The notes under the pieces are model-generated. The model saw only the letters and a list, made by a program, of their open reading frames with translations. It was not told the DNA's origin and made no database searches. The position numbers and the translations under genes were made by a program. From NCBI GenBank assembly GCA_903920485.1, contig CAIXMG010000029.1, positions 1-11,940 of the forward strand: a DNA stretch of 11,940 bases, read 5' to 3'. Shown one piece after another: positions 6,316 through 11,614 of this stretch (position 1 is the first letter of the stretch; every line of letters begins with the position of its first letter). Source of the DNA: an uncultured bacterium. Lineage in GTDB: Bacteria > Patescibacteriota > Minisyncoccia > Phycocordibacterales > UBA1006.

Positions 6316-6346
6316 TTTAAAACCCTTATTTTGTAAGGGTTTTAAA
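6316..6346 (-). terminator. secA terminator
   Basis: Perfect 13-bp stem TTTAAAACCCTTA / TAAGGGTTTTAAA with loop TTTTG, starting 6 nt after the secA stop and ending in T-rich sequence on the minus strand. Confidence 0.88.
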
Positions 6347-6352
6347 CGATGC

Positions 6353-8848
6353 CTACGACTTCGCCGCCTCGGTCTTGACCTGCCATCCGTCAATCAGCGC
6401 CTTGTCGAGGTTCTTGTACTTCACCTCCCTGTCTTCCCCGTCCTTCGTGATGATGACCTTGTCGTTGCGGTCGAAACGCGAACCGTCTGACTTCTTCATC
6501 GATACGGTTGAGATCGTGGGAGATTCCGCCTGAGCTTTCGCAGGATCGGTTTCGAGGTTCTTCATGATTTCCGCAACCTGAAGCAGGTACTGCTCTTCCA
6601 GTTCGCGGAACAGCTTGAGTCCCTCGCGCTTGTACTCGACGACCGGTTCCCGCTGGCCGTAGGCGCGCAGGTTCACCGATGATCGTGCGTTGTCCATGAT
6701 CTCCAGGTGGTCAGTCCACAGGCGGTCAAGGATGAACATCGCCACGCGACGGAGCGTCTCCGTCCACGCCTCGCTGCCCATTTTTTCCTTGCGCTCGTTG
6801 AGCATGGCAAGGCCATTCTCGTCGAGGACACCACGAACCTTTTCCTCGAGCTCCGCAAGATATTCCGCATCCTTGTGCAGGAGCTTGTTGCGCCGTCCAT
6901 AAATGGCCGTTCGCTGGGTCGAGAGGACATCATCGTACGAGAGGATGCTCTTTCGTGAGTCGAAGTTGAATCCTTCGATCTTTTCCTGTGCCGATTCAAG
7001 GCTTCGTGAGATGAACCCGTGCGAGATCGGCTCGTCTTCCGGAAGACCGATCGTGCCGATCATACCCTTCACCTTGTCCCCGCCGAAGACGCGCATGAGG
7101 CTGTCGTCGAGCGACACGTAGAATTGCGTTTCGCCAGGATCTCCCTGTCGTCCTGCGCGTCCTCGCAGCTGGTTGTCGATGCGTCGTGCTTCGTGACGCT
7201 CCGTTCCCAGAACGAACAGTCCGCCGATCGCTTTCACTTCGTCATACAGATCCTTTTCAAGGGGCACGCCGCCGAGCTTGATATCGACTCCTCGTCCCGC
7301 CATGTTAGTGGCGATAACCACGGACCCCTTACGACCAGCGTTCGCGATGATCTCAGCCTCGCGGTCGTGATTCTTCGCGTTCAGGACATTGTGAGGAATT
7401 CCCTCGCCCTTCAGGTGAGCCGAGAGCAATTCGTTGCGTTCGACAGAAACCGTACCGATCAGCACCGGCTGACCCTTGTCATGGAGTTCCTTGACCCTTT
7501 TTGCAATTGCCTTGAACTTGCCGTTTTCGGTCTGGAAGATAAGATCCGTATGATCGATTCGCGCCGTCGGCAGATGCGTCGGGATGACGATGACTTCGAG
7601 TCCGTACACCTTGCCGAACTCCTCGGCCGACGTCTTCGCCGTTCCGGTCATTCCAGCAAGCTTTTCATAAAATTTAAAGTAGTTCTGGTACGTGATGGAT
7701 GCCAGCGTTCGGGATTCCTGTTTGATCGCGACACCCTCCTTGGCTTCGATCGCCTGGTGGAGACCGTCGGAATAGCGGCGACCTTCCTGCATACGACCGG
7801 TAAAGGAATCAACGATGATGATTTCCCCGTTTCGGACCACGTATTCGTCGTCCTTGATGAAGAGCGCCCGCGCGCGCACAGCCGTTTCGATGTGATGAAT
7901 GAGCTTCACATTCGCAGCCGTGTACAGGTTGTCGACGCCGAGAATCTTCTCGACATGGGTAATGCCTTCGGGAGTCAGCTGGACCGCGCGGAGCTTCTCG
8001 TCGACGGTGTAATCAACATCAACGGTCAGTTGCTTTGCAGCCTGAGCACATACCTTGTAAGTTTCACTCGCGTCTTCGGCAGGACCGGAAAGAATCAAGG
8101 GGACGCGGGCCTCATCGATAAGGATCGAGTCGACTTCGTCGACCAGCGCGAAGAAATGGCCTCGCTGAACGACGTTCGCCAAATCCACCTGGGTGTTGTC
8201 GCGCAGGTAGTCGAACCCGTACTCGCTGTTGGTTCCGTAGGTAATGTCGGCCTTGTAGGCTTCCTGGCGAGAGCATTTCTTAAGGAACTTCTCGAAGACA
8301 TGGTAAGCTTCGGCCTCTTCGGTTGCCTCGTCGGGCTTTTCAACAACGGCATTGTACAGGTAAGAGGCTCCAACGTTGTTCAAGACACCGGTCGTCATTC
8401 CCAAAAAATGGTAGACCTGCCCCATCTGTTCGGCATCTCGGCGGGCAAGGTAGTCGTTCACCGTCACGACATGAACACCCTTCCCAAAAAGGGCGTTGGC
8501 ATAGGCCGGCAGGGTTGCCACCAGGGTCTTTCCTTCTCCGGTTCGCATCTCGGCAACCGTTCCCTCGCAGAGGGCCAGGCCTCCGATCATCTGCACATCA
8601 AAGTGGCGCTCACCTCGAACGCGCTTGGAAGCCTCGCGCACCAGGGCAAATGCCTCGGGGATAATGTCGTCGAGGGTTGCGCCGTCCGCGATTCGCTTCT
8701 TGAACTCTTCTGTCTTTTTTGGAAAGTCAGCGTCAGACAATGCCGCCATTTCGGGCTCAAGCGCATTGATCTTCGCCACGACAGGCTTGGCAGCCTTCAA
8801 AAAGCGCGAGCTGTCGTCTCCGAATACCTTGTTAATCCAATCTTTCAT
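6353..8848 (-). CDS. secA: Preprotein translocase ATPase SecA
   Basis: 831 residues. SecA is the cytoplasmic motor that drives unfolded preproteins through SecYEG. Landmarks: Walker A MRTGEGKT (101-108), VTVNDYLARRDAE (128-140), TYGTNSEYGFDYLRDN (203-218), DEVDSILIDEAR (237-248), TGTAKTSAEEF (401-411), ATNMAGRGVDIKLGG (513-527), GRAGRQGD (563-570), SYDDVLSTQR (637-646) and the scaffold segment LWTDHLEIMDNARSSVNLRAYGQ (710-732). Three departures from E. coli SecA: an extra ~35 residues (about 160-195) before the ADITYGTN motif; only ~45 residues between RRNKLL and the LWTDHL helix, where E. coli has about 100, so the helical wing domain is much reduced; and no Cys-rich zinc tail at the C-terminus. 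The start is fixed by MKDWINKVFG and an extended -10 just upstream. Confidence 0.98.
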   Translation of the reverse strand: MKDWINKVFGDDSSRFLKAAKPVVAKINALEPEMAALSDADFPKKTEEFKKRIADGATLDDIIPEAFALVREASKRVRGERHFDVQMIGGLALCEGTVAEMRTGEGKTLVATLPAYANALFGKGVHVVTVNDYLARRDAEQMGQVYHFLGMTTGVLNNVGASYLYNAVVEKPDEATEEAEAYHVFEKFLKKCSRQEAYKADITYGTNSEYGFDYLRDNTQVDLANVVQRGHFFALVDEVDSILIDEARVPLILSGPAEDASETYKVCAQAAKQLTVDVDYTVDEKLRAVQLTPEGITHVEKILGVDNLYTAANVKLIHHIETAVRARALFIKDDEYVVRNGEIIIVDSFTGRMQEGRRYSDGLHQAIEAKEGVAIKQESRTLASITYQNYFKFYEKLAGMTGTAKTSAEEFGKVYGLEVIVIPTHLPTARIDHTDLIFQTENGKFKAIAKRVKELHDKGQPVLIGTVSVERNELLSAHLKGEGIPHNVLNAKNHDREAEIIANAGRKGSVVIATNMAGRGVDIKLGGVPLEKDLYDEVKAIGGLFVLGTERHEARRIDNQLRGRAGRQGDPGETQFYVSLDDSLMRVFGGDKVKGMIGTIGLPEDEPISHGFISRSLESAQEKIEGFNFDSRKSILSYDDVLSTQRTAIYGRRNKLLHKDAEYLAELEEKVRGVLDENGLAMLNERKEKMGSEAWTETLRRVAMFILDRLWTDHLEIMDNARSSVNLRAYGQREPVVEYKREGLKLFRELEEQYLLQVAEIMKNLETDPAKAQAESPTISTVSMKKSDGSRFDRNDKVIITKDGEDREVKYKNLDKALIDGWQVKTEAAKS

Positions 8849-8856
8849 AGGGACGT

Positions 8857-8865
8857 ACTATAGCA
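8857..8865 (-). promoter_or_regulatory. secA extended -10 promoter, probably near-leaderless
   Basis: On the minus strand, TGC-TATAGT (8865-8857), ending 8 nt before the secA ATG, so the leader would be about 1-3 nt. The -35 region TTTCAA (17 bp upstream) is weak. No Shine-Dalgarno sequence is present. Confidence 0.6.
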
Positions 8866-8928
8866 CATATTTGAGGGTCTTGAAACCTTTTTTCATGGAT
8901 TACACACCCATTATTTACTACGCAGTAT

Positions 8929-8995
8929 CACCGTACCCCTCCGCCTCGCAAAGCCTCGGCACCTCCCCTTATCAGGGGGAGGGTACGCTCTGGAG
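8929..8995 (+). repeat. REP-like palindromic element, copy 2 (left flank of DUF559 gene)
   Basis: Starts CACCGTACCCC and ends GTACGCTCTGGAG, with a central hairpin CTCCCC-TTATCA-GGGGGAG (8963-8981 region). Both ends recur in inverted orientation at 9460-9518. The inner end CTCTGGAG lies 8 bp from the stop codon of the DUF559 gene. The centre (CCTCGCAAAGCCTCGGCACCTCCCC) is shared with copy 1. Confidence 0.85.
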
Positions 8996-9003
8996 TGAGT
9001 GGC

Positions 9004-9375
9004 TCATACTGATCTTCTTTCCGAAACCAAATAAATGGCTTCCTGGATACTATCCAGAACTTTGTTCAAATCATTATGGACAAGCCAATTGGGAAACCTC
9101 AGAATTTGGCAGCCTTGTTCATGCAGGAAGAAATCTCTCACGTTGTCATACTGGTGACTATCTTCATGCTGCACGCCATCCAATTCAACAACGAGTTTCA
9201 AGGCAGGACAGTAAAAATCTACAACGTAAGGCCCGATGCTGGTTTGTCTTCTAAACTTTGCATTCATCTTTTTTCCTCTGAGCCATTTCCACAAAATCTT
9301 TTCCTCGTTTGAACTGTTATTTCGTAAATTTCGCCTTCTCTCTTTTAATAATGGGTCGTTGTAAACATGTTTCAT
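9004..9375 (-). CDS. DUF559-domain endonuclease-like protein
   Basis: 123 residues from the ATG at 9375. An in-frame TTG at 9384 would add three residues and is less likely. The protein is a single DUF559 domain, a PD-(D/E)XK-superfamily fold related to Vsr-type nucleases: N-terminal ERRRNLRNNSSNEEKILWKWLR (~12-33), KFRRQTSIGPYVVDFYC (~40-56) with D53, LVVELDG (61-67) with E64 and D66, then H70, and ILRFPNWLV (~91-99). All expected acidic residues are present, so it may be active. The biological role of stand-alone DUF559 proteins is not established. The gene is bracketed by two inverted REP-like elements (8929-8995, 9460-9518), the most suggestive feature of its context. I see no strong promoter; CATACT 8 nt before the ATG is a weak candidate. 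Confidence 0.92.
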   Translation of the reverse strand: MKHVYNDPLLKERRRNLRNNSSNEEKILWKWLRGKKMNAKFRRQTSIGPYVVDFYCPALKLVVELDGVQHEDSHQYDNVRDFFLHEQGCQILRFPNWLVHNDLNKVLDSIQEAIYLVSERRSV

Positions 9376-9459
9376 AGATACCAAGTATGGTGATAAGGCC
9401 CCTATGAAACCCCTAAGAAAAAGTAACGGGGTGATAAATTATTTAGAAAGAACTATCAG

Positions 9460-9536
9460 CTCCAGAGTGTACGCTCCCCTATATAGGGGAGCTCCGCGCA
9501 GCGGTGAGGGGTACGGTGAAGCGACGGGGTGCGGTG
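9460..9536 (-). repeat. REP-like palindromic element, copy 3 (right flank of DUF559 gene, inverted)
   Basis: Reverse complement of the copy 2 design: CTCCAGAG (9460-9467), GTACGCTCCCC-TATATA-GGGGAGC hairpin, then GGGGTACGGTG (9508-9518). The last 11-mer recurs with one change as GGGGTGCGGTG at 9526-9536, so the outer arm is duplicated. It is about 8 bp shorter than copy 2 in the middle. The inner end lies 84 bp upstream of the DUF559 start codon. Confidence 0.85.
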
Positions 9537-9557
9537 GCAATATCAATATAGCCAAAC

Positions 9558-9583
9558 ACAAAATCCCCTTGCGGGGATTTTGT
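9558..9583 (-). terminator. Terminator of the H1-like gene
   Basis: Perfect 11-bp stem ACAAAATCCCC / GGGGATTTTGT with loop TTGC, 6 nt after the stop of the 31-residue gene on the minus strand, with the U-rich part inside the 3' arm. Confidence 0.8.
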
Positions 9584-9589
9584 CCGAAA

Positions 9590-9685
9590 TTACTTTCGCT
9601 TTGCGGTCTTCTTAGCAGCCTTCTTTGCAACCTTCTTCGTTGCCTTCTTTGCTGACTTCTTAGCTGCCTTTTTCTTCATTGCCAT
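9590..9685 (-). CDS. Small Lys/Ala-rich histone H1-like protein, 31 residues
   Basis: Short frame ATG (9685) to TAA (9592-9590). The product starts MAMKKKAAKKSAKKATKK and continues with VAKKAAKKTAKRK. It is almost only Lys, Ala and a few Ser/Thr/Val, built from a KKxA-type repeat every four to five residues. This resembles the tails of bacterial H1-like and HU-tail proteins that bind DNA or RNA backbones without sequence specificity. A real gene is supported by a candidate promoter (TTCACA-18-TATAAA) about 20 nt before the ATG and a perfect hairpin directly after the stop. Degenerate codons in the repeat (GCA, GCT, GCC for Ala; Lys nearly all AAG) argue against simple-sequence slippage. The role as a nucleoid protein is inferred from composition only. 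Confidence 0.8.
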   Translation of the reverse strand: MAMKKKAAKKSAKKATKKVAKKAAKKTAKRK

Positions 9686-9704
9686 AGATTTGTTTGAAGT
9701 TACT

Positions 9705-9734
9705 TTTATAAAAATTCAGATTTGTGCTTGTGAA
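9705..9734 (-). promoter_or_regulatory. Promoter of the H1-like gene
   Basis: On the minus strand, TTCACA (9734-9729), an 18-bp spacer and TATAAA (9710-9705). The leader would be about 13-20 nt with no Shine-Dalgarno sequence. Confidence 0.55.
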
Positions 9735-9861
9735 TTTTCTGATGATTCGACCTTCCCATCACGCGAGGTCTAATCGGTGAAGAGCGTGTATCATCTGATA
9801 CAAACATTATCTCTTGTTAAAAACATTTGCACAAGAAAAAACACCCCGATAAAAACAAAAC

Positions 9862-9870
9862 TGTGGATAA
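9862..9870 (-). promoter_or_regulatory. Perfect DnaA-box sequence in an AT-rich spacer
   Basis: TGTGGATAA is the reverse complement of the consensus DnaA box TTATCCACA. It is followed by about 35 bp of very AT-rich sequence and lies in the 256-bp spacer 9686-9941, which has no gene. A 6-bp palindrome GTATCA-TC-TGATAC lies at 9788-9801. Only one box was found, so no origin is called. Confidence 0.4.
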
Positions 9871-9906
9871 CTTTTGAAAAAAGTATTAAATAATTCTATT
9901 GAATAC

Positions 9907-9935
9907 TTGAATTACTTTCTTGATCATGATAGACT
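9907..9935 (+). promoter_or_regulatory. Promoter of the ArsR-type gene, probably leaderless
   Basis: TTGAAT (9907-9912), a 17-bp spacer and extended -10 TGA-TAGACT (9927-9935). Six bases separate it from the ATG at 9942, exactly as for smpB, so transcription would start at or next to the start codon. Confidence 0.65.
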
Positions 9936-9941
9936 CCCCGC

Positions 9942-10208
9942 ATGAAAGCATCGCTCCAGGAAAAAACATACAAGGCATTGGGAAGCGCGCGACGATTGGA
10001 AATTGTCCGCTTACTGAAGATCAACAAAAGCCTGACAGTCGGACAAATCGCGGAGGCGATGATTTCATCCATGCAAGTCACGTCACAACAGCTGCAGGTA
10101 TTAGAGCGTGCGCACGTTGTGGAGGCATCCAAAGAGGGCCTGCAGGTCTTCTACACCCTCCGGAAACCCATGTCCCCCATCGTGAAATCCGCCATCGCGC
10201 TTTTATAA
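9942..10208 (+). CDS. Small ArsR/SmtB-type winged-helix transcriptional regulator
   Basis: 88 residues, one winged helix-turn-helix domain and little else. KALGSARRLEIVRLLKINKSLTVGQIAEAM (~11-40) matches the first helices of the ArsR family. MQVTSQQLQVLERAHVVEAS (~44-63) is the recognition-helix region, and KEGLQVFYTLRK (~64-75) is the wing. It contains no Cys and only one His, so the classical metal sites of ArsR/SmtB are absent, and the inducer, if any, is unknown. Such regulators usually repress their own or adjacent genes. Here the downstream GIY-YIG gene is separated by a strong terminator, so autoregulation or distant targets are as likely. The start is the ATG directly behind an extended -10 promoter. 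Confidence 0.88.
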   Translation: MKASLQEKTYKALGSARRLEIVRLLKINKSLTVGQIAEAMISSMQVTSQQLQVLERAHVVEASKEGLQVFYTLRKPMSPIVKSAIALL

Positions 10209-10217
10209 AAAAACGGC

Positions 10218-10252
10218 AAAAAGAAAACCCCGTTCTAAGGGGTTTTCTTTTT
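10218..10252 (+). terminator. Terminator of the ArsR-type gene
   Basis: Perfect 14-bp stem AAAAAGAAAACCCC / GGGGTTTTCTTTTT with loop GTTCTAA. It ends in a T-rich arm 9 nt after the stop and may work in both directions. Confidence 0.9.
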
Positions 10253-10271
10253 CGCTCGTGTTTCACCCTGT

Positions 10272-10327
10272 TGAGACGCGGGTGCGAGCTCCAAACAAAC
10301 GTTCTATGTGAGTGCGACCGCGTCTCA
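10272..10327. repeat. 10-bp inverted repeat with modules shared with the small-RNA locus
   Basis: TGAGACGCGG (10272-10281) and CCGCGTCTCA (10318-10327) form a perfect 10-bp stem. The 36-nt interior contains GTGCGAGCTCC, AACAAACGTTCTA (10294-10306) and GTGAGTGCGA. The 13-mer AACAAACGTTCTA recurs on the opposite strand at 11489-11477, and near-copies of the other two modules lie at 11510-11530. No function is assigned. The rest of 10253-10410 shows nothing else. Confidence 0.6.
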
Positions 10328-10410
10328 GCGTGATGAACCACGAATCTTCGGGTCGCTTTTACATTCTATAACCTTTTGTCCTGAAGTCAAGTTCTCTCAA
10401 GGGAACCATC

Positions 10411-10419
10411 TGATATACT
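10411..10419 (+). promoter_or_regulatory. Extended -10 promoter of the GIY-YIG gene
   Basis: TGA-TATACT, an extended -10 with a consensus-like hexamer. The -35 region (around 10391-10397, GTTCTC) is weak. The predicted start near 10426 gives a leader of about 17 nt without a Shine-Dalgarno sequence. Confidence 0.6.
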
Positions 10420-10442
10420 CGGGGAAACCAAAAACCACACAT

Positions 10443-11390
10443 ATGAACAAAACAGGAATTATCCTTTGGGATTCCCTGCTAGTTCATACAGGGAGAACCA
10501 CCGTCCGTTCGGACTGGAAAAAAAGATTGCTGGAAGAATCAGTACCGCTTTCGAGCAATGTCGTTCTTCCAAAACAAGCCGGCATCATCGTCTTTCTGAA
10601 CAGGAAGAACGATGGTATCGAAGGCATAAAGACATCCTTGGCCAATGTCAGAAAGGTCCTCAACCGTTTCAGGGACAAGATGAAGAAAGACAGGAACGCC
10701 CACGCAGCAAGCCTCAGTTTTTCGGTGATACCGCTTCCCCAACAGAAGTTTCATCGGGAGAAGATTCTGTCTACATTCAACCGATTGTACCAAGAAGACC
10801 TGTTTGCTGTCGGTCTTCGCGTTTACGAGGAGCTCACCGAAAAAAGGAAAGTCCCTCTTTCGTGGAGCTACCTTGCAGACATGCTTACAAACGTCTCATT
10901 CAGGCCGTTGGCGTCTCTCGTTGATGGCAAGATTGAGTTGGCAAGAATACCCATTCCTTACAACGGTTCTGGCATCTATTTCGTCAAGGAGTACCTCGTC
11001 GGTGACCCTTTGGGACAAACCGTGTATTCAGGAAAGTCGGTCTATAACATCGTAGACACGGTTAAGAAGCACTTCCGCCAATGGCATGGAAAAGACCATC
11101 CCTCGCATACCGATTCACGGGGTGAGAGCAGGGGAAAATGGATTGAGAAAGTGCTGGCAGGAACCCATACTTACAGCATCGGAGTTCTTCTTATTCCCCA
11201 TCCTGCTAACACCTCCTCGAAAAAATTCAAGAGGGACATCCTCAAAATTGAAGAGCATTTCATCAAGCTTCTGAACCCCAGGGACAACGAGGCTAAGAAG
11301 GACCCCGAACCCGAAGAGCAGCTGGCAATCTTCGACAAAGGCGGCAACATTGCCGAAGAAATCGAGGAAGATGATTTGATTCCCTTTTAA
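10443..11390 (+). CDS. Divergent GIY-YIG-domain protein with SSB-like C-terminal tip
   Basis: 315 residues from the ATG at 10443. The frame is open to 10308, but the extra part lies over the inverted repeat and the extended -10. Residues 1-170 are unrecognised, basic and mixed alpha/beta, with a helical stretch at ~60-85. Residues ~175-283 read as a GIY-YIG nuclease domain: SGIYFVKE (176-183), VYSGKS (194-199) in place of YIGKS, helix NIVDTVKKHFRQW (202-214), and IEEHFIKLLNPRDN (269-282) with the conserved Glu and P..N. By eye the catalytic Arg of the helix is Thr here and the Ile of YIG is Ser, so activity is uncertain. The last ~45 residues are acidic and end EEIEEDDLIPF, very like the SSB C-terminal tip (DDDIPF) that docks repair and replication proteins. 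No TM or signal peptide. A role in DNA processing is inferred. Confidence 0.7.
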   Translation: MNKTGIILWDSLLVHTGRTTVRSDWKKRLLEESVPLSSNVVLPKQAGIIVFLNRKNDGIEGIKTSLANVRKVLNRFRDKMKKDRNAHAASLSFSVIPLPQQKFHREKILSTFNRLYQEDLFAVGLRVYEELTEKRKVPLSWSYLADMLTNVSFRPLASLVDGKIELARIPIPYNGSGIYFVKEYLVGDPLGQTVYSGKSVYNIVDTVKKHFRQWHGKDHPSHTDSRGESRGKWIEKVLAGTHTYSIGVLLIPHPANTSSKKFKRDILKIEEHFIKLLNPRDNEAKKDPEPEEQLAIFDKGGNIAEEIEEDDLIPF

Positions 11391-11421
11391 AAAGCTTCAG
11401 TACCCAACTGGAGCTTTTTTT
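11391..11421. terminator. Bidirectional terminator, GIY-YIG gene and small RNA
   Basis: AAAGCTTCAGT-ACCCA-ACTGGAGCTTTTTTT on the plus strand, one mismatch in the stem, directly after the TAA. On the minus strand the same hairpin ends in GCTTTTT, so it can also end the leftward transcript from the promoter at 11534-11562. Confidence 0.85.
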
Positions 11422-11527
11422 GACTGAAAACAACTTTCCCCTGACGCACAAAGCACGCCTTGCGGCGCGCCTTGCGTAGAACGTTTGTTGATATCAGTGA
11501 TGATCTCTTTTCGGAGCTCACACTCAC
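11391..11527 (-). ncRNA. Candidate small RNA, unknown family
   Basis: Predicted from its borders: a near-consensus promoter (11534-11562) with a start near 11527, and the hairpin with a U tract at 11421-11391, giving about 137 nt. The minus-strand sequence has no ATG-initiated frame and its GTG frames close at once, so it is probably not coding. It contains GTGAGTGTGAGCTCC near its 5' end, the 13-mer AACAAACGTTCTA, and a GC-rich structured part with CGCAAGGCG twice and an outer ACGCA/TGCGT pairing. It does not look like 4.5S RNA, and I cannot identify it as 6S RNA. It converges on the GIY-YIG gene but does not overlap its coding part. Confidence 0.6.
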
Positions 11528-11533
11528 ACAGGT

Positions 11534-11562
11534 AGTATAGCAGATTCGAGTTTAAAAGTCAA
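11534..11562 (-). promoter_or_regulatory. Strong promoter reading left from the rnpB terminator
   Basis: On the minus strand, TTGACT (11562-11557), a 17-bp spacer ending TGC, and TATACT (11539-11534): five of six matches in each hexamer plus the TG extension. No coding sequence follows, which is the main argument for the small RNA. Confidence 0.8.
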
Positions 11563-11577
11563 TAGGTGTTTGGGTGT

Positions 11578-11607
11578 GAAGAAACCCCGCGTGCACGGGG
11601 TTTCTTC
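11578..11607 (-). terminator. rnpB terminator
   Basis: Perfect 12-bp stem GAAGAAACCCCG / CGGGGTTTCTTC with loop CGTGCA, just downstream of the RNase P RNA 3' end on the minus strand. Confidence 0.85.
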
Positions 11608-11614
11608 ATGATGT

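Noticed and set aside
7019..8863. 614-codon open frame on the plus strand
   Set aside because: Lies entirely antisense to secA, whose protein is unambiguous; long antisense frames arise from GC-rich third positions. No promoter or recognisable domain.
8625..9254. 209-codon plus-strand frame across the secA start and repeat copy 2
   Set aside because: Antisense to secA and the DUF559 gene; the middle is translated repeat sequence.
8929..9518. Classical insertion sequence or RAYT-REP system
   Set aside because: No transposase or HUH/Y1 motif in the enclosed protein and no target-site duplication at the outer ends.
9686..9941. Replication origin
   Set aside because: Only one DnaA box, no dnaA, dnaN or rpmH nearby.
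10292..10305. LexA-box-like CAAACAAACGTTCT
   Set aside because: Matches 12 of 14 positions of the Gram-positive-type SOS box from memory, but lies more than 100 bp before the promoter, and the second copy at 11476-11489 serves no promoter in a fitting position. Kept only as a repeat module.
10308..10442. 45-codon N-terminal extension of the GIY-YIG gene
   Set aside because: Overlaps the inverted repeat arm and the extended -10 element.
11391..11527. 6S RNA or 4.5S RNA identity for the small RNA
   Set aside because: No SRP Alu/S-domain GGAA tetraloop motif, and no long interrupted hairpin with central bubble that I could trace by eye.
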